Shown piece after piece: positions 1 to 14,278 of a stretch of 64,000 nucleotides of DNA. Origin of the DNA: Magnaporthiopsis rhizophila (lineage: Eukaryota > Ascomycota > Sordariomycetes > Magnaporthales > Magnaporthaceae); the NCBI GenBank assembly GCA_003049465.1, contig PYSS01000056.1:124001-188000 (forward strand), read 5' to 3'. Each line of letters starts with the position of its first letter. Within the stretch, counting starts at the first letter, position 1. Made by a program: the position numbers and the translations under genes. The notes under the pieces were generated by a model. The model had not been told where the DNA came from. It saw only the letters and a list, made by a program, of their open reading frames with translations, and did no database searches.

Positions 1-180
1 TTCGGTCAACGACCTCGGCAACAGAGAAATATGAGCAATGAGCTCCGTGCAATACTTCATCATGCACATATTGCGCAGGTTTATTACGTAGTATAGGTAG
101 TAGCATGCGTGTTGCGCCGCATATAATGGGTATCATATGCAGGATAAGGCCGAAGAGCGAGAGGAACGGCGGGGAAAGGG

Positions 181-203
181 ATGGATGGATGGATGGATGG
201 ATG
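181..203. repeat. (GGAT)n microsatellite
   Basis: Five to six uninterrupted tetranucleotide copies, followed by a degenerate continuation to about 220. Confidence 0.85.
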
Positions 204-3073
204 TGTGGGTGGATGGAGGGCAAGTCAGGCAAGTAGGGGGAAACTAATGCCCATAGCGCTGCATATAGGTGGGTGGGTGGCCCCACGTTCAGGGAAACAA
301 CAATAACGAAAAAAAAAAAAAAATGAGGCCAGAATAGTCCACTCGACGGATGTTCCATCCTAAGGAGGCAGGCGAGGTGGTGGAGGGAAACAGATGGTGG
401 CGGCGGGCGTATCCTCCGCGATCGGTGCCGGCTTGGCAAAAGCCGCAGTTTGGAGCTGACCTTGATAGGTAGCCAGGATGGACAAAGGGAGGAGAGGGCG
501 AGAAGGCCGGCCGGCAGGTCTGAGTGGAAAAAAAAGCAAAGAAGGGAAAAAAAAAAAAAAAAACCCCGGGTTCAAGTCAGGTTAGCCGGGACAGCCATGT
601 CTTTGGGTCGTGGATTTGTCAAAGAGTGCATATTCACATACATATGAAGAAGCAAGTTTGTGGAAAAGGGGTGAGTCTGGGCGGCGGACGTGATGGTCCA
701 CCTGGAGAATACGAATGATATGGTTCTCTTATTTCTTTTTCTGTTCTTTTTTTGTTTTTCTTATTGTTTTGGCATCTAAGCGAAAACGAGACGGAACGGA
801 GAAAAAAAAATGGCAGCTCCCGTTCGTTGCACATGACCGAGCGGGCGGGGAGAGATGGGACCGTGTCGCTCATTTGTCAAAAAGGTACGGGAGACAGACA
901 AGACAGACAGCAAGCAACCTTGGGGTTGGGAGGAAACAAAGATGGGACGACGACGGATGGTGAGCGTGCCGAAGCCGGATATACGCCATCCTTGCGTCGA
1001 GAGTTGTGGCGGTCGAGCGATTAGCCCCGCCGAGACGCGTGGCATGCCAAGAGACAAGCTCCTGTCAGGCCTGATACCGCCAACGACGGAGATGGGATGT
1101 CAGGTAAACGAGGTTGCGTGTGGTGTGTGTTGTGTGCCGTGTGGTTTGGTTTGGTTTGGTTTGGGGCTGACGAGACAGACGGTTTGCACAGCCTCGTTTC
1201 TGTGGCCGCCGTGGATGGGTAGGTACCAACCCACCACGAGCAGTGGGCGAGCAGGGATTCTGGGAAGCGATCTACGAGCCCGTGGTGATCGGAAGGGAAG
1301 GCAGAGCCAGAGAATGATGGGTCTCGGAAAGGCTATGGACATCCATACGGGGGCGGGCGGGCTCTTTGCCTGCCAGCCAGTAGTGAGGCACACCCAAACT
1401 CGTCACATAAAGGGGCTCCTTCTGTACGGGCGGTATCAAGGTGGTGCGTACCAGACGGGAAACAAAGAAACACGTCAAATTCCTACCTTGCCCCTTTTTT
1501 CTTCTCTCGCTTCTTCCACGATGCTTTCTTTTTTTTTCTTTGCTTCTTTATCTCTCTCACCTTGGCGGTCGGTCATGTAAAGATTTCACAGACGGGGGCA
1601 CGGGGCGACCGTCATGCCGGCAGAGCCCTGGGGGATCCATAAATTCTCAATGTGTCGAACCCTTTTCCTCCACCGAAGCCCCCACGATCATACCTACCCA
1701 GGTACGCAGCTGGTCATTATAGGGCCAGAGTCAGGGCTTCTCTCGTCTGTTCTTTCCCTCTCCCGCATAGCCTCGCCCACATTTTCTTTTTCGTGTCTGT
1801 CGCTTTGCCCAATCACCCTTTGGCGAACACAAACAACACACCCCTATAGAGACTCTGGGTGGATTTTCGATATTACTACTGCATTCGGCAGGACGCCCTC
1901 ACAGATCGACGGAGTTATTCGAATGGAGTTAGTCTCAGGGCCGTCGTGGCGGCGAGGCGAGGCGAGGCGTGGCGGCTTGGGGCTTGCTCCATCCCGGCTT
2001 TTCGGAACAGGACAAGATAGGTAGTACGTATGTATGTTGAGAAAAAGGAGAACCGAAAAAAAGATGGAGAGTGGGAGCGGTCTGGCTGTCGGGATGTGGG
2101 TGACGGGCGCCGGCAGATGAGTGAGATTGGACATGGCGAGAGGGTGGTCAGCTGCGATCCTTTGCATGCACCGTGATGATTCGGTAACGTCTGTCCTCTG
2201 TAGTGCAACCCCGACCAGAGATCAACGGCCAGCCGGCCACTGGCCAGCCGTTCGATTCGATCCAGAGCGACGCCAAGCGCAGAGGCCACGATCGAGGCGA
2301 AGAAAAAAGTGGCTTCCCTTCTTTGCCTCTCATCAATCGCCAATGGGGAGACAGCGACAACCCGACCAAAAAGCTCGCCCCTTCCGCCTTCAGCCCAGGG
2401 GGTGCCCCAGACGGGGTGCCATCAACGACAGGAGGTGGAGCCCGCTTGCCGCCGCGGGACATTTCGCCCCCCTCAGGCTGGCTACGTTTATCTTCCTTAT
2501 TTTTTTTTTCCAATAAAGCTCACGCCCACGGAAAACCCCACTCAACCCAACAGACAGCAACGATAGACCTTCCTTGGACCGGGCTCCGCTGACATTGAGA
2601 CTTGGAGGGCGCCAGGTGACGCCCGCAGTGGACACCCCTCTCAGGAGCCGAGGCCTGTTCTTTCCGTCCTTTCCTCCATCCAAGTCCCCACCAGGGTAGA
2701 GTAGGTCATGGGTAGCCTTGTATTGTATATATGTACTTAGGCACATACCACCTAGGTACATACCAATGGTACGTATGGACATACAACGTGCCATCTCCAC
2801 GCCCTGTCATCTCCAAGATTGGCTCACGGCAAATGGGAGGAAGGAGCTAAAACAAAAGTGAAAGGACGGCAAGGATACGGCACACACGGGCACAGTACAG
2901 TGCACGCGTCCACCTCCATTGCAAGTGGGAAGACGACGCAACCACGCCGGGGCAACGGGCTTGGAGCTTGGAGGCGACCGAAGATGAGGGTGGCATTGTT
3001 TGCGATCCATCGATCCATCGTGTTGCCCGATGCACACGTCGGCGAGATGGCAGGTCCGAGACACTTTGGAGGA

Positions 3074-3117
3074 TGCACACGCACGCACACGCACACGCAC
3101 ACGCACACGCACACACC
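3074..3117. repeat. (CACACG)n-type microsatellite
   Basis: Alternating purine/pyrimidine run of CACACG-like units. It produces spurious Arg-Thr or Cys-Val repeats in all translated frames, which is why the ORFs across it are not genes. Confidence 0.85.
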
Positions 3118-3555
3118 GTCGCTCCCACGGCGCCGGCACGTGGCGCCTAATCACCGTTGTAATATCACATTTTGATGCGTGGATCGATAGACAGGTGGAT
3201 GAATGGACGCCAAAAGTACCTAGCCCATCCATCCATCCGTCCCCCAGTCAGCCGGGCCAGCCAGACAGACAGATGGAGAGCAAGGCAAGGCTGGCTGGCT
3301 GGTTATCGGGCTGGGGCAGCGGCCGGTTTGTCCCGCAAACAACCAATCGGCTGCATATTGGGCAAGTTATGCCCACTTTCCGCTATCCCCTCGGTCCGAC
3401 TCCTGTTTATGTATATACATACATACCAGGATGAGAGAAAAGAAACGGAGATGCGCGATGGGGCGTGGATTCACAAGATTGGCCTCCAGCATCGTCTTTC
3501 TGTCCATCCTTTCTAGGAAATAAACTAGATGTGTCGCGAGGGAAAGGGGATGTGA

Positions 3556-3966
3556 CTATGAACCGACCGCATTGTCGGGTCCATCGGAAAAGGGAAATAG
3601 TTGCGTCTGAGCCGCCCCTATTTCGACATTAATCCGATCAGAGATCGCGTGCATTGATACCAAAAATTCCGTGTCTTGCTTAGCTTGTTGTCCGTAAATA
3701 TCTTTCAGGATTCTCGGAGCGTCCGAGGCTTCGCCAAGACGGGACACCTTGGAGCGTCTCTGTCGGACAAAGTCGAGTTGACTTTTCGCGTCTAGTTTCA
3801 TTCCAAGCCTTACCGAGAAGGATTCGAAATATGAGATGTTCATGCGTGGCGCTGAATAGACAGCCCTTTTCTTCCCATCATCGTCTGAAGCTACAAACAC
3901 TAGCTCCCTCGGGACGACGGCTGCATCAATCAAGGGGGCGGCCGGATCGATGATCCCGCCCGTCAT
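3556..3966 (-). CDS. Hypothetical 136-residue protein, doubtful
   Basis: A single-exon frame from ATG to TAG on the minus strand. I do not recognise it. Unlike its neighbours in this gene-poor region, the predicted product has a balanced, protein-like composition (mixed charged, hydrophobic and small residues, no homopolymer runs), and codon third positions are mixed. There is no signal peptide, membrane segment or motif I can name. It could be a small lineage-specific gene, the last exon of a longer minus-strand gene, or a relic of a decayed gene. The upstream DNA (from 3967) is T-rich on the coding strand and shows no convincing extra exon. Confidence 0.35.
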   Translation of the reverse strand: MTGGIIDPAAPLIDAAVVPRELVFVASDDDGKKRAVYSAPRMNISYFESFSVRLGMKLDAKSQLDFVRQRRSKVSRLGEASDAPRILKDIYGQQAKQDTEFLVSMHAISDRINVEIGAAQTQLFPFSDGPDNAVGS

Positions 3967-6900
3967 GTCATCACACAGAAAAACGCAAAAAAAGAAACGA
4001 CCGTAGTAACATCAGACGTATTGGTCCGTGCAGCCGCGGCTCGCTGCCCCTTTGCGGTTCTGATTGCGACAAAAGAAAAACGGGACGGATGGGTGGGTTT
4101 AGTGTCGTGGGGAACTTTTTTGCAACGATCCATGAGAAGAAACACGCAAGGGGAGGAAAAAAAAAAAAAAAGGCCCGGGCCCCCTGCTGGACCTGTCAAA
4201 GTTGTCAGATCCCCGTCACACGGCAAAGGGGGGGAAACCCCATGTAAAAAAAAAAAAAAAAGAGCCGGCAAGGTGAGGTGCGTGCGTGCACCAGTGCGTT
4301 TTATGATCCCCCTTGATGGTACATGTACACCTGTTATCCGGACAGGCACCATTTTTTCAACCATTATTGTTTTTATTTTATTCCCGCGCTACGCGAGCAC
4401 CACCCCGGTATGGGGTGATGATCCATGACCCGTCCGTCCCGGCTGCATCAAGCCGATCTACCTGGTATCTTTGGCCGAAAAAGCAAAAAGGGTTTCAATG
4501 GAGGCGATCCGTAGGTACTTCCGGATCCATGCCTCAATATTTTCTTTTCTTCATGCAAACATGTTCCATAATGCTTCCAACATCTAGCCGACTCTAACAC
4601 CATGTACACAGACGGGAAAGTTCAGGCAATAATTTGTCTTGCTTTCTTGTTTTGAAATCTGCCAATCTCGCTCGGCCAAATATCAATCATCTTATGCCTG
4701 CCCGTCTGCCAATCTGCAAAAGGTCCGGCTGGCAGCCATTGGAAAGGGGAGTACCCGCTCCGGATCAAAACAGCAAATCAGTCCTTTTTATTTTGTCCTG
4801 CATGTGCCGCCCGTGTGCGTTGGAGGCTTACTATGGAAAGGTGGCTTATGTCAGTCACCACCATTGTCGGAGATTCCAGATCTTGGATCGGAGGGGAGGA
4901 CCCGCCGCTAGGTATTCCTCCACGATCTGGCCCCATCTGCTGACTTATCAGTCCAGTCTCTTTTCGATCAGCCTAGGGACACCCGACAACGCCTAACGAA
5001 GGCTATTAATCAAGGTGCATCTTCCAAGAACTTGGCAGGCTCTCGGTGTATGTTTTGGTAACGAGATGGCTTGGTTGATGGATCCGCAAGGAGAGGGGGT
5101 CGAGTAAAAAAGTAAGTAAATAAAAACAAATCTCCCTGGGCCCGTTTCTTTGGAGGACTTTTGCAGCGCTCACGCCCCTCCTTGATTGCTTGTTTGTGAT
5201 TCTCTCCAAGGGTGCATGCAGAAAGCAAAAAAAAGAAAAAAAAAATAAATCCTTGACCCAATGCGGGTTTTTTTGTCAGTTATCACCAGCTTCACCGTGA
5301 CAAACTCGGCGAGCGATTCAACACGCACGAGCCACGCAGTATTCCATGACAAAAAAGCCACCCGAAAAAAAAGTGCATAGGCTCTGGCTTTCATTCTTTC
5401 TCTAACAACCCTACTCCACAACCGCCAACACCTCACCTGACTTGTGCAATGCGTCGCTTTTTGTCCCGCGCGCGGCGCGCAAAAAAAGCACAAAACAAAT
5501 AAAAGGTTCAACGGCGGAAGCACCGGCCCGGTGAGGTGTGGGCTATAACATACCCAGACCCGGGCTCCGCTGCTATAGGCCAGGGCGGCGAAACGGAACG
5601 AACTGGTGGAGCGGGGTAGGGTAGCATTTGTGGGAACCGTGACTCTCGCCTGTCCATGCAGGCCAGATTGGCGAAGTTGCGGCGCAGCAGACAGCGGCAC
5701 AAAAAAAAAAAAAACAATAAAAGTGACCAGTTGGTCAAAAGCGTCCATTCGGCTTTCTCGCATCAGGCTGCTGCTTTTCGTTTTGGTTCGGATGCAGTAC
5801 AGTTCAGGATGTACCTACCCACCCAAGGTACCTACCTACCCCGCTCAAACTGCATGTTCGGGCCAATAACCGTGTTCGTATTTGTGCGTATGTGGCTGGC
5901 TGGACCATCTCAAATCTCTTAGTGACTGCTGCTTTTGTGACGTGCGTCACCATGTCCGACGTGCGTGCATAGCTGCTGGTGCATTGGACGAAGTGCAAGT
6001 TGCAATCAATTTGGCTCTCGCAATCCACAACTGTACAGCAGAAGGTAGGTTCTTTTGTGTCTGAGCGAGGGAGAAAAGAAAAGATCCGCATTGAGACAGA
6101 TAGCACCCTCACGACAACCGAATATACCTGGGCCAATAGCATATCGTCCCCTTGCACATCGAAAGCTCGTGAACCCGATGGATCCGGGACGGTCAGCATC
6201 AGATAATCCGCTGCTGGGTCGGCAAGATTCTACCTCGGTGGAGCCCGTGGTCCCCCTTTTTTTTTTGTGGTTGTCCTTTGCTCCGCCCTCTGCCCTCTGC
6301 AACTGCACAAGGACCCCATGCTGCCGGATTGACAGGAGCCTTTTTTGAAGGGAGGGGAGAGAGGGGGGACGTGCTGTCACACCTTGTCGCCAGGGGGGTG
6401 GCATATGGCATATACCCTGACAGTGCCGCTGTCAAAAAAGGCTGTCTGGTCAGGGGGCCACCCGGCCAGACATACTGAGAGGCTCTGGTGGTCAGACAAC
6501 CCCAGGACGCGGACATGTGTCATGGCATCAGGTCGGTATGAAAGTGTGTGTGTTGTAGAGAGAGAAGATGCTGGGCTGTTTGGGGACCAAGGCGAGGAAG
6601 GAAGATGGTCTGGTTTGTTTGTGATTTATCGTTCATGTTGACGTCGCTGCTGTCGCCTGTCGATCGTCCGGGATTGTTGCTTTTTTTTTTTCGTTCTGTA
6701 TTTGCCTCTTTCGGTGGAAGTAGCGGTGATTTGATGAGGTGCTTTTGGGCCCGTCGCCCTCTTCCGTCAACAGGATTTCTCAACCAAAAATGGCACCCTC
6801 TCCCCGTAACCTAGCCAAATGGATCAGGTTCCCCCGGTTGTCACCAACCGGGCGATGTTACCAAGGGTGAGAGGAAAATGGCACAAAGTCTTGGCGCAAT

Positions 6901-9900
6901 GGTGCGCTCCGTCCAATGTCCGTGTCTCGGCACACGGACCCTGTTTTTATTTTTGGGTTTTCCTTTGGTTCTCCTGCAAAGCCGCTGCCGGGCGTTTGTC
7001 GGGGAGGAGGCGGGAAGTCAAATCGGGACCTGGTCCGGACGCCGATAAACAGCGCTATCATGCGGCGATTGATCGGAGCACCAGGAGTCCCACCCACCCC
7101 GTCCCTGCCCGCTTCTCGCGCGTCTCGCCTTCGCCTCCAGTGGCTCGTGTCCGTCTCGAAGTAACAAACCTGGAGAGCAAGGCCTCAACGACAAGGCATC
7201 CTGCCACTTCTCGCGGGGTGAGGGGCGGCGGCGATGGGGAAAAGCAAAAATCTCGGTGGGCCGCGGGTCTCGCAAGGACCCAAAAAAAGACGCGTTTTAC
7301 GACCTTTCCAATTCCAGTCATTGTCGCGAACGCCCCTATCCCTGCCTTTTGCCCGACCCGTCAGGGCTGCCAAGTTCAGTTGACCAGATGCTTCCCGCCC
7401 GTCCAAAAGGAAAAATCTCCTTGTCGCCGCTGCCTGCACCCGCGCGGTGGGCCTGCTGTCCATCCAAGGTGGGCCCCGCAGGTGGGCGCCATCAGGTTCA
7501 GGTTCGTCGTCCACGGCCCTCTGTTCGGGGTGGGGTTGGTGGGCTTCGACGCCGGCTATGCAAGTCCAAGGTGGGAATTGGGGTGGATAAAAGGTCGAGA
7601 CGGGTACGAGCGCCTAGATTTTGGAGGAAAAGGAGCGGTCTCCATCACGGCACTCAGCCAGGTAGCCGGCCGGGGGCCTGGCTCCCTGGGGCTCCGAGTG
7701 CCACCGAAAGAAGTCCCCATCCACAGCGCGCGGCAAACGCAGCCCCTCCTCTCCCTGGGCCCTGACACCCGGGAACCCCGGTGTTGGGAAAGCGGAAACG
7801 GGGCGATAGACATGGGTGGGTCTGGATGGGTGGAAAAGCCAGAAGATGGGGCGACAGCTATGGAGCCGCTTGATCCGGGGCTCCAGAGATCCGTCCAGAC
7901 GAGACTCGTCGCCAACTGCCATATTGTCGGACGAGTCTGGCATAAATTGTTTTGTTTGAACCGAACCGCGCATGTCGTGTCAATGTAATTGACGGGCCGC
8001 CAATGCTTGCTTGTCACCAGATGACCCGCTGGGCGCCACCAGCCACTGGTTGGTTAGCCACGCGCTCCAAACGGGCAGTTTGGTCGACCCCAGAGTGGGG
8101 GGGCTCTCGAATCAAGCCGAAGACCTCGAGATTTGCTCGGAGCGCCCTTCAAGGTCATGTTGGCGTCGCGGCTGATTCAAGTGAGGCGGGCGGGAAGCGG
8201 GACATAACAGCCCGCCCGATCAAACAACGTCAGTTAAAATGGTCCAGGCGACTACAACTGTCGCAGCAGCGTCACCGAGTTAGAGCCGCTTTTTATGGCA
8301 CATACCACGTACCGTAGGATGCACAGATTCGCCAGAGGCGTACCAGGGCCGTTGGGACTGGTGCCGGTCGACTGTCGACTTGATGATAGGCTCTGTCATA
8401 TCCATGCAAGATCGTCACGAAAACGTGGGGGGAGAGCAGGACGAATGCCGTGACGTGAGGCGGGAGCCGGGCTCTCAGCTTTCTGGTGATGTCGGGGGGT
8501 TGTCGGCACGCTGCAGGGCCGGCCTGCCAGCAGAAATTCGAATCAGTCACATTGATTGATCACATTCCACAGCTGCCCCCTGAGAAGGCTTCCTTCATCA
8601 ACAGGCCAGAAGCCCGCTGGAACAATCTGATTCCTCAACGGCGGGTAAAACAAGGCAAGCACCACCTCCAGGACCCCTGCTGGGCGGTGCGCCCCCTACG
8701 ACCAACACGAAATGGAAGCGGCAGACAACCCATGTTTCTGTCCGCTTCCTTCGGCTAAGTCGCGCCATCGCGCGGCCTGTCCGAGAGCTTCCTGTGAGAT
8801 GCAAGCACTGGTCGCCATGCCCGCCACGCCTGGAGGATTTGACAGCGGGCCGATGGGCTTACCACACCGCTTTGGGAACATGATCGTTTGCATGCATCGC
8901 GAGCAGACTAGCGTTTCGTTTTGCCAGTGCGTTGTCGACCCACCGCGACTCCTGCCATCTACCTATCCAACCTCGCCTACCAGTAGGCACACCTTGGCCT
9001 CCGCCTTGCCAGAAGACCGACAGGCCATGGCCCAGAGGAATACGGCAGCCGCTAGTGCGAAAAAAAGATGTCGCAATGACAATGCGCCAAGCCCGACATC
9101 GGGCGACGGCGTCGAGTTGGCCATCATCATGAGTCCTGCGTTTCCTGCGTAGTAGTGGAATTAATCACCGGCACGGAAATGAACAACGTCGCGGAGTCCG
9201 TCCTCACAGAGATTAACGAATCCCCAAAATGCGATGTCCCGGGGGTCCTCCATGCTTATGCTTGGACGCGGTTGGTACTGTAGGTAGGTGACGGCTTTTG
9301 TTGCCGAACCATTATTCCTCCGGCTCCATCTGCTGTATCATGGGGCCACCTGGAAGGGCAGGGTCTCATCAGAGATGGAGAACTCGAGCTCTGGCCATCA
9401 CATAGCTGCCCTCCCTAACCATGACCACAGCCTAGCACGACCATAGACTGTCCATCAAAGGTCGACCCCGCAGGCCAGACAGAAGCTGGCGGCATCCCGG
9501 GGAGCCAGGACGCCCGGTTGTGGATGGGCGCCTGTCCAAGTCAATTGAAAGCTCTCCAGGCAGGTGTAATGAATGCCCCCATGTTCGGACGTCCATGGAG
9601 ACGGGCTGCTTCAACGGCAATGGCTAACTTTAGCACCACTCGAGGCAAGGGCCTCGGGATGGCGGCCTGCAGCCCAAGTGCTGCAGCGCTCGACCGGGCC
9701 CCGGGCTTCTGAAACCTGGGCGTGGTGACTAGAGGCCTGGGAGGTAAGGTGCCGAAGTATCAGGTTCGTTGGCGTCTTCTGTTTGTTTGCCCGTCCTCAA
9801 CTTGGTTCCCGCGACCAAAACTGCCTAGTCTGGCGGGCGAGCGGTGCGCTTGCGTACGTGTACGAGCGCCTCCTGAGGCCCGCTGGACAAGGCCTGGTGC

Positions 9901-10727
9901 GCTGCTCCCCGCTAGAGCGATATAGGAATAAATCCAGAGGGCCCCTGATCTGTCGCCGGGGCTTCCAGAACCTGCTTGTGCAAGTTGGGATAGCTTCATG
10001 TGCGTGCCTTGCTTCCCACCCAGCCTAGGCGTTGGTATTGCGCTCGATGGGATCCATGCTAGCGCGTCGGCATCTGTTCGGAGGATTGGTGCTTTCCTTT
10101 TCTGGAGAGGCGGTGGTTGCCGCCCTGAAGGCCAAGGATGGCTTCTGCGACACCGGGTGGTGTTGTTGACCACGAGCCTTCCTGGGACCTGGCGGAAGCG
10201 AGGTCTTGACAGCGCGGGATTTTGTGGTGGGCGTTCACTGTCGTACCGACGGCCGGCCAACCACCGATGAGAGCGTTGAAGTTGATCCAGATCTCGGGAC
10301 AAGGGTGGCCTGTCTTATGAGGCGCCCTGACCCAGTCCGGCCGCCGGCCTTCTCTGCGCACAGCGATTTGCACATGCGAGAAATCCGAAAACATACGAGG
10401 TCGTGGGGTGCAACTTCAAGACTGATCGACAACGGATGGCGTCATTTCCTGCCGGTTCCTGGAGCGGAAGTCGATGAAGGCCAAACAACATCAATTCATG
10501 GCTGCAGAATGAGAACAGATTTCTGGAAGTTGTCAAGCGTGCTTGTGCCGCAACGCGCCATCAGGCGTCGATTGATTGGACAAGGTTAGAGTCAGCGGCT
10601 GACACATCCGCGACCGACCAATTAGCTGCCCCCCTCGTCGATCAGACGAGAGGCTGATGATCTTGTCCAGGGGTTTCGGTGACAGGCACGACCGACCAAG
10701 CAATTGACAGCTCCTCAGCGTCTGCCA

Positions 10728-10749
10728 TTTTTTTTTTTTTTTTTTTTTT
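10728..10749. repeat. Poly-T tract, 22 nt
   Basis: Uninterrupted T run in intergenic DNA, one of many long A/T homopolymers in this window. Confidence 0.9.
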
Positions 10750-13700
10750 GTGATGTCCCACACGATCGAAACACCAGATTGACACAAAAGCCACACTGGC
10801 AACCGCCACCCCTGTCGCTCATCCCCAGCCAAGCCGCCAGAAGGAGCAAGTTTTCTGGCTGAATCTGCGCAACCAGGCTGGATCGACGAGCTGGTGGAGG
10901 AGCGACCAGGGACTCGATACAAAGGAATTAAGATGCAACAGAACAGCCGCTAGCGAGGAGGCCGGCATTGCCCTCTGCCGGCCTGGGCCTCCCCTGGCTG
11001 AAAAATAGGGCCCATGCGATTATCAAAAAAAAAGTATCCGAGCTTATTCGCAACAGACAGCGACCACCTCGAGTTCAGGCCTGGGAACTCCCGCCAGCAG
11101 ACAACACAAAGGCGTCAGCAGTAACGCACAACGAACAGTCAGGTGTTCGCCTGTTAGCGCATCAGTAGCTGGCTTTGCCATTGGCGTGCCTGGGTGCCAC
11201 AAACGCTTCGGCTAGCTGCCCGGTCGAGCACGAGTGGACCAGGCTGCGGAGGTGTCATGGTTCCTTGATGACTAGGTTTTTCCCTTTCCATCGCTCTATC
11301 ATTTTGTCCACTTTGCCATGGATCGATCAGCTGCGTTGCTGGCCTTTGATCTTTATGACGAGCACCTACATATCCTTGCTCGTCTTTCCGTCGCCAGCTG
11401 AAATCCAAGTGGCCTTGACCCTGACCGAGGCCGCTTCAGGCCACAGCACAGCAGCATACGGTCGAGCCAAGCCGGGATCAGCTTGCAGCTTTGCCGCCAA
11501 TCAAGATGCGCCCAGCCGCCGGCTTGGCGTGCTGGCCCTGACAAAACGAGCCTGGAGTCAACCTGGAGCAGCTGTGCGGGACCCATTCTCCCGCCACCTG
11601 CGCCTCTGCTGAGATTCACGGCCGCATCCCATCGTCGAGCATGCCCGCTTGTCATGACCCGCCAGCGTCGATGATGATTCTTGCCTTGCAGCTGAAGGGC
11701 AAGGGCTATATCAGCCAGTGACATTGAGCGGATGGCAACTTTGAGTAACTTTTGTTGCTAACATAGCGCCGAGTCTACACCGTAAGCGCCACTGCCATCG
11801 CGAGAAGGGCCACATCACGCACCGAGCCGGTCGTTCTGCTGACCTGACAAGTCCGATGGCGTTCCACTTGGCAGCCGCCCCAGCAACAAGGGGAGGAGTC
11901 ATGGGTGCGCAGAACAGATGGGCGCTGATCGGCCTCAGGGGCGAGTTTACACGTAACTCTCTCCGGACGGCAGCTTATGGTCTGTTGCGGTTATCATGGT
12001 AATCCTGGCAATCGCGGTAAACTCCATGACTGACGCCGTCGACTCGCTTCTTACAGCAGAGGCCGACTAGCAGTACGCACGAGACTCGGACAGATTACAA
12101 CGCTAGACCAAGAAGGTTAAAACGGCCAAAAAGGCCGTGCTAGCTCTTGGCTGCGTGTTTAGGTATAGTAGGATGGGCTCTCTGCTACGTCACGGCGCTC
12201 GCAGGGAATAGCCCGCTTCCATCCGACGACTGCTGCCAGAAAACAAGACGGTGCTGCCGGGACCAGCAGTTGCCTCCCACAGGTGCCAACGCAGACCGCT
12301 CCCCTCGGTCGACCCTGTAGAATCCACAAGCAGACTCCAGACAACTCGACAGCAGTTCTGACAAGCCCGTCGATCTGCCGTCGAGCACCTCCGGCTGCCG
12401 TTGGATCGCACCCCCTCCGGTTAGCCTGGGGACCCTCCCGCCTCCACCAGCTCTTGTCCTTGCCTTTGTTCATTTTCACCTACCCATGCAAGAACTTTGG
12501 AACAAACGGCAGCTGGAGGCGAATCCTGTGACGAGCTTGCATGCTGGTGCATACACTCAAAGATTCTCTAACTGGATACGCCAAGGCGCAGTCTTCCTTC
12601 CAGAGTGCGCACTCAGTACCAAAGTCGTCAGCCGCCACCACCCACGGGCCCGTTTTCGGAGGACTTACCACAACCGAGCATAGCCAATGTCCATGGCTCC
12701 ACAGCGCTACCGTTGGGCATGGCAGGGAAGACTTTTGGAGCTGAATTGCTTCTAGAGGATTGCCCCTTCCTGCCACTAGCTAAGGTGACCTATTCTTGTT
12801 CGGTGCCCCCTTGTTCTCCATGCGCACGGCCCTCAGACTTGGCCACCAAAGGGGACGTGTCGCCCTCCCGCTCAACGATAGATTCGTTCGGGTGTTTTAC
12901 ATTATGGGCATAGTATACTCGCACAGACTCGGCGGTCGCCTGTGCCAATATGGGGCTCCGCAATTACATATGCCTGGCGCTTTATGGGGGAGGTGTCGCT
13001 TAGTCCTGCCAGCTCATGTCTCCTCAGGGAACTTGCATGTGCCTGTTGAACACAGCTCTCTCTCTCTCTTTCTTTCTCTCGATCCGCTCTGATCCCTTCC
13101 CCAACAGGAAGTGGGCTGGGCGGGTGGAATGATGGGGAAAGCAGGAAGGCGGCGGCATCTGCGCAACAAGGCAGCAAAAAATCTTTGTGTGTCGTGCCGA
13201 CGAACAGGTGCTGGCTTCCGAGATACCCCATGAGGCCGGGGCCGTGTAGTTGACCACTCACCTCGCACACTGGCACAATGCCTTACCTATCCGCATGTGC
13301 TGTGCGACGCGCCTACCAGCATCTCGTCCTACTAGCTAGCAACTCACCTCCGCGTGCCTTTGCACCGAGCTGCTTCTTGCAGCGAGGTCTGGGTGCCGGC
13401 TTGCTCGAGCAAAGACGATGCAAACGGCCTATGCTGCAGCAGCTTTGGGACACACCTGCACTCTACCTCGCGCAGCCGACCCAAGAACAGGCCCGAGAGA
13501 GGCCCTATCCTCTCACCAACCACCCCCCATGACAAATGTCTCACAGGCTTCTTTGCACGCCTGCCTTTGTTGTTTGCTTGCTGTGCGCACCGTTTTGTTT
13601 TATTTTTCTCGTCAAAGCCCGCGCGCGGGCTGGGCCGGTTGAAGCAGCTGATCCATTCATTTCACACGCCGAGATTTGCAACCTGGTTTTGCGGAAAACT

Positions 13701-14164
13701 GACCCAGCCGCAGGCGAAGCAAAGGCGGTAGTATCGTGCCGCCGCCGTCAACCCGCTATCTTCCATCGTTGAGAAAGCTTGGATCATGGCCCTTGGGGAT
13801 GTATGTCTCAATCCCGAGTCGGACGAGTTTTGTTGACGAGGTAACATGGTGAACGCATGTTGATGTTGATGTTTATGGCGGTGGTGCTGGGGCACTAGTC
13901 TGCCATCCGACGACGAGGTCTTTGCCGCCCGTCATTGCCTGCCGCACCAACGCCATGTCCCCTTCGTTTTTTTTTCCTTCTTTTTTCTTTTTTAGTTCCC
14001 CTTGGGGGCTTGGTTGGTTATCTTGGCATCGCATACATAGAGACTCGACGGATTTGCATATCCACATATCCGTATTCCCATCCGCCCTAGATCTAATGAA
14101 GCAAGCCCAACCACTGCAAAGCACTGGCTGGCCTGTTGAGGTGGTAGAGGTAGTGGATGCGGAG

Positions 14165-14214
14165 GTCTTTGCCACACACATACGCACACACGCACACACA
14201 CGCACACTCTCTTC

Positions 14215-14262
<48 letters not shown>

Positions 14263-14278
14263 CTTTCTCTCTCTTCAC
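14165..14278. repeat. CA-rich block followed by (CT)n microsatellite
   Basis: A CACACG-like block (about 14172-14207) runs into about 21 perfect TC dinucleotides (14216-14258) and a T/C-rich tail. The purine/pyrimidine strand asymmetry is complete over the TC part. Confidence 0.9.

Larger units (their letters stand above)
1..3555. other. Gene-poor intergenic DNA with simple repeats
   Basis: I see no supportable gene here. Open frames are short, overlap on both strands and encode low-complexity or arginine/serine-rich strings typical of chance translation. The stretch holds a (GGAT)n run at about 180-203, A runs near 310-323 and 549-563, a (GGTTT)n run near 1140-1161, and a CA/CG-rich microsatellite near 3074-3117. 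A TAGGTA-type palindromic motif lies near 2751-2763. Confidence 0.6.

Noticed and set aside
855..1580. 241-codon plus-strand frame
   Set aside because: Ends in a T-rich, Phe/Ser/Leu-rich tract and runs through simple repeats. No family resemblance and no conserved start context.
6819..7988. 389-codon open frame on the plus strand in the gene desert
   Set aside because: Proline/arginine/glycine-rich, no domain, no splice-supported neighbours, and overlapped by many frames on the other strand. Its length is explained by GC-rich composition.
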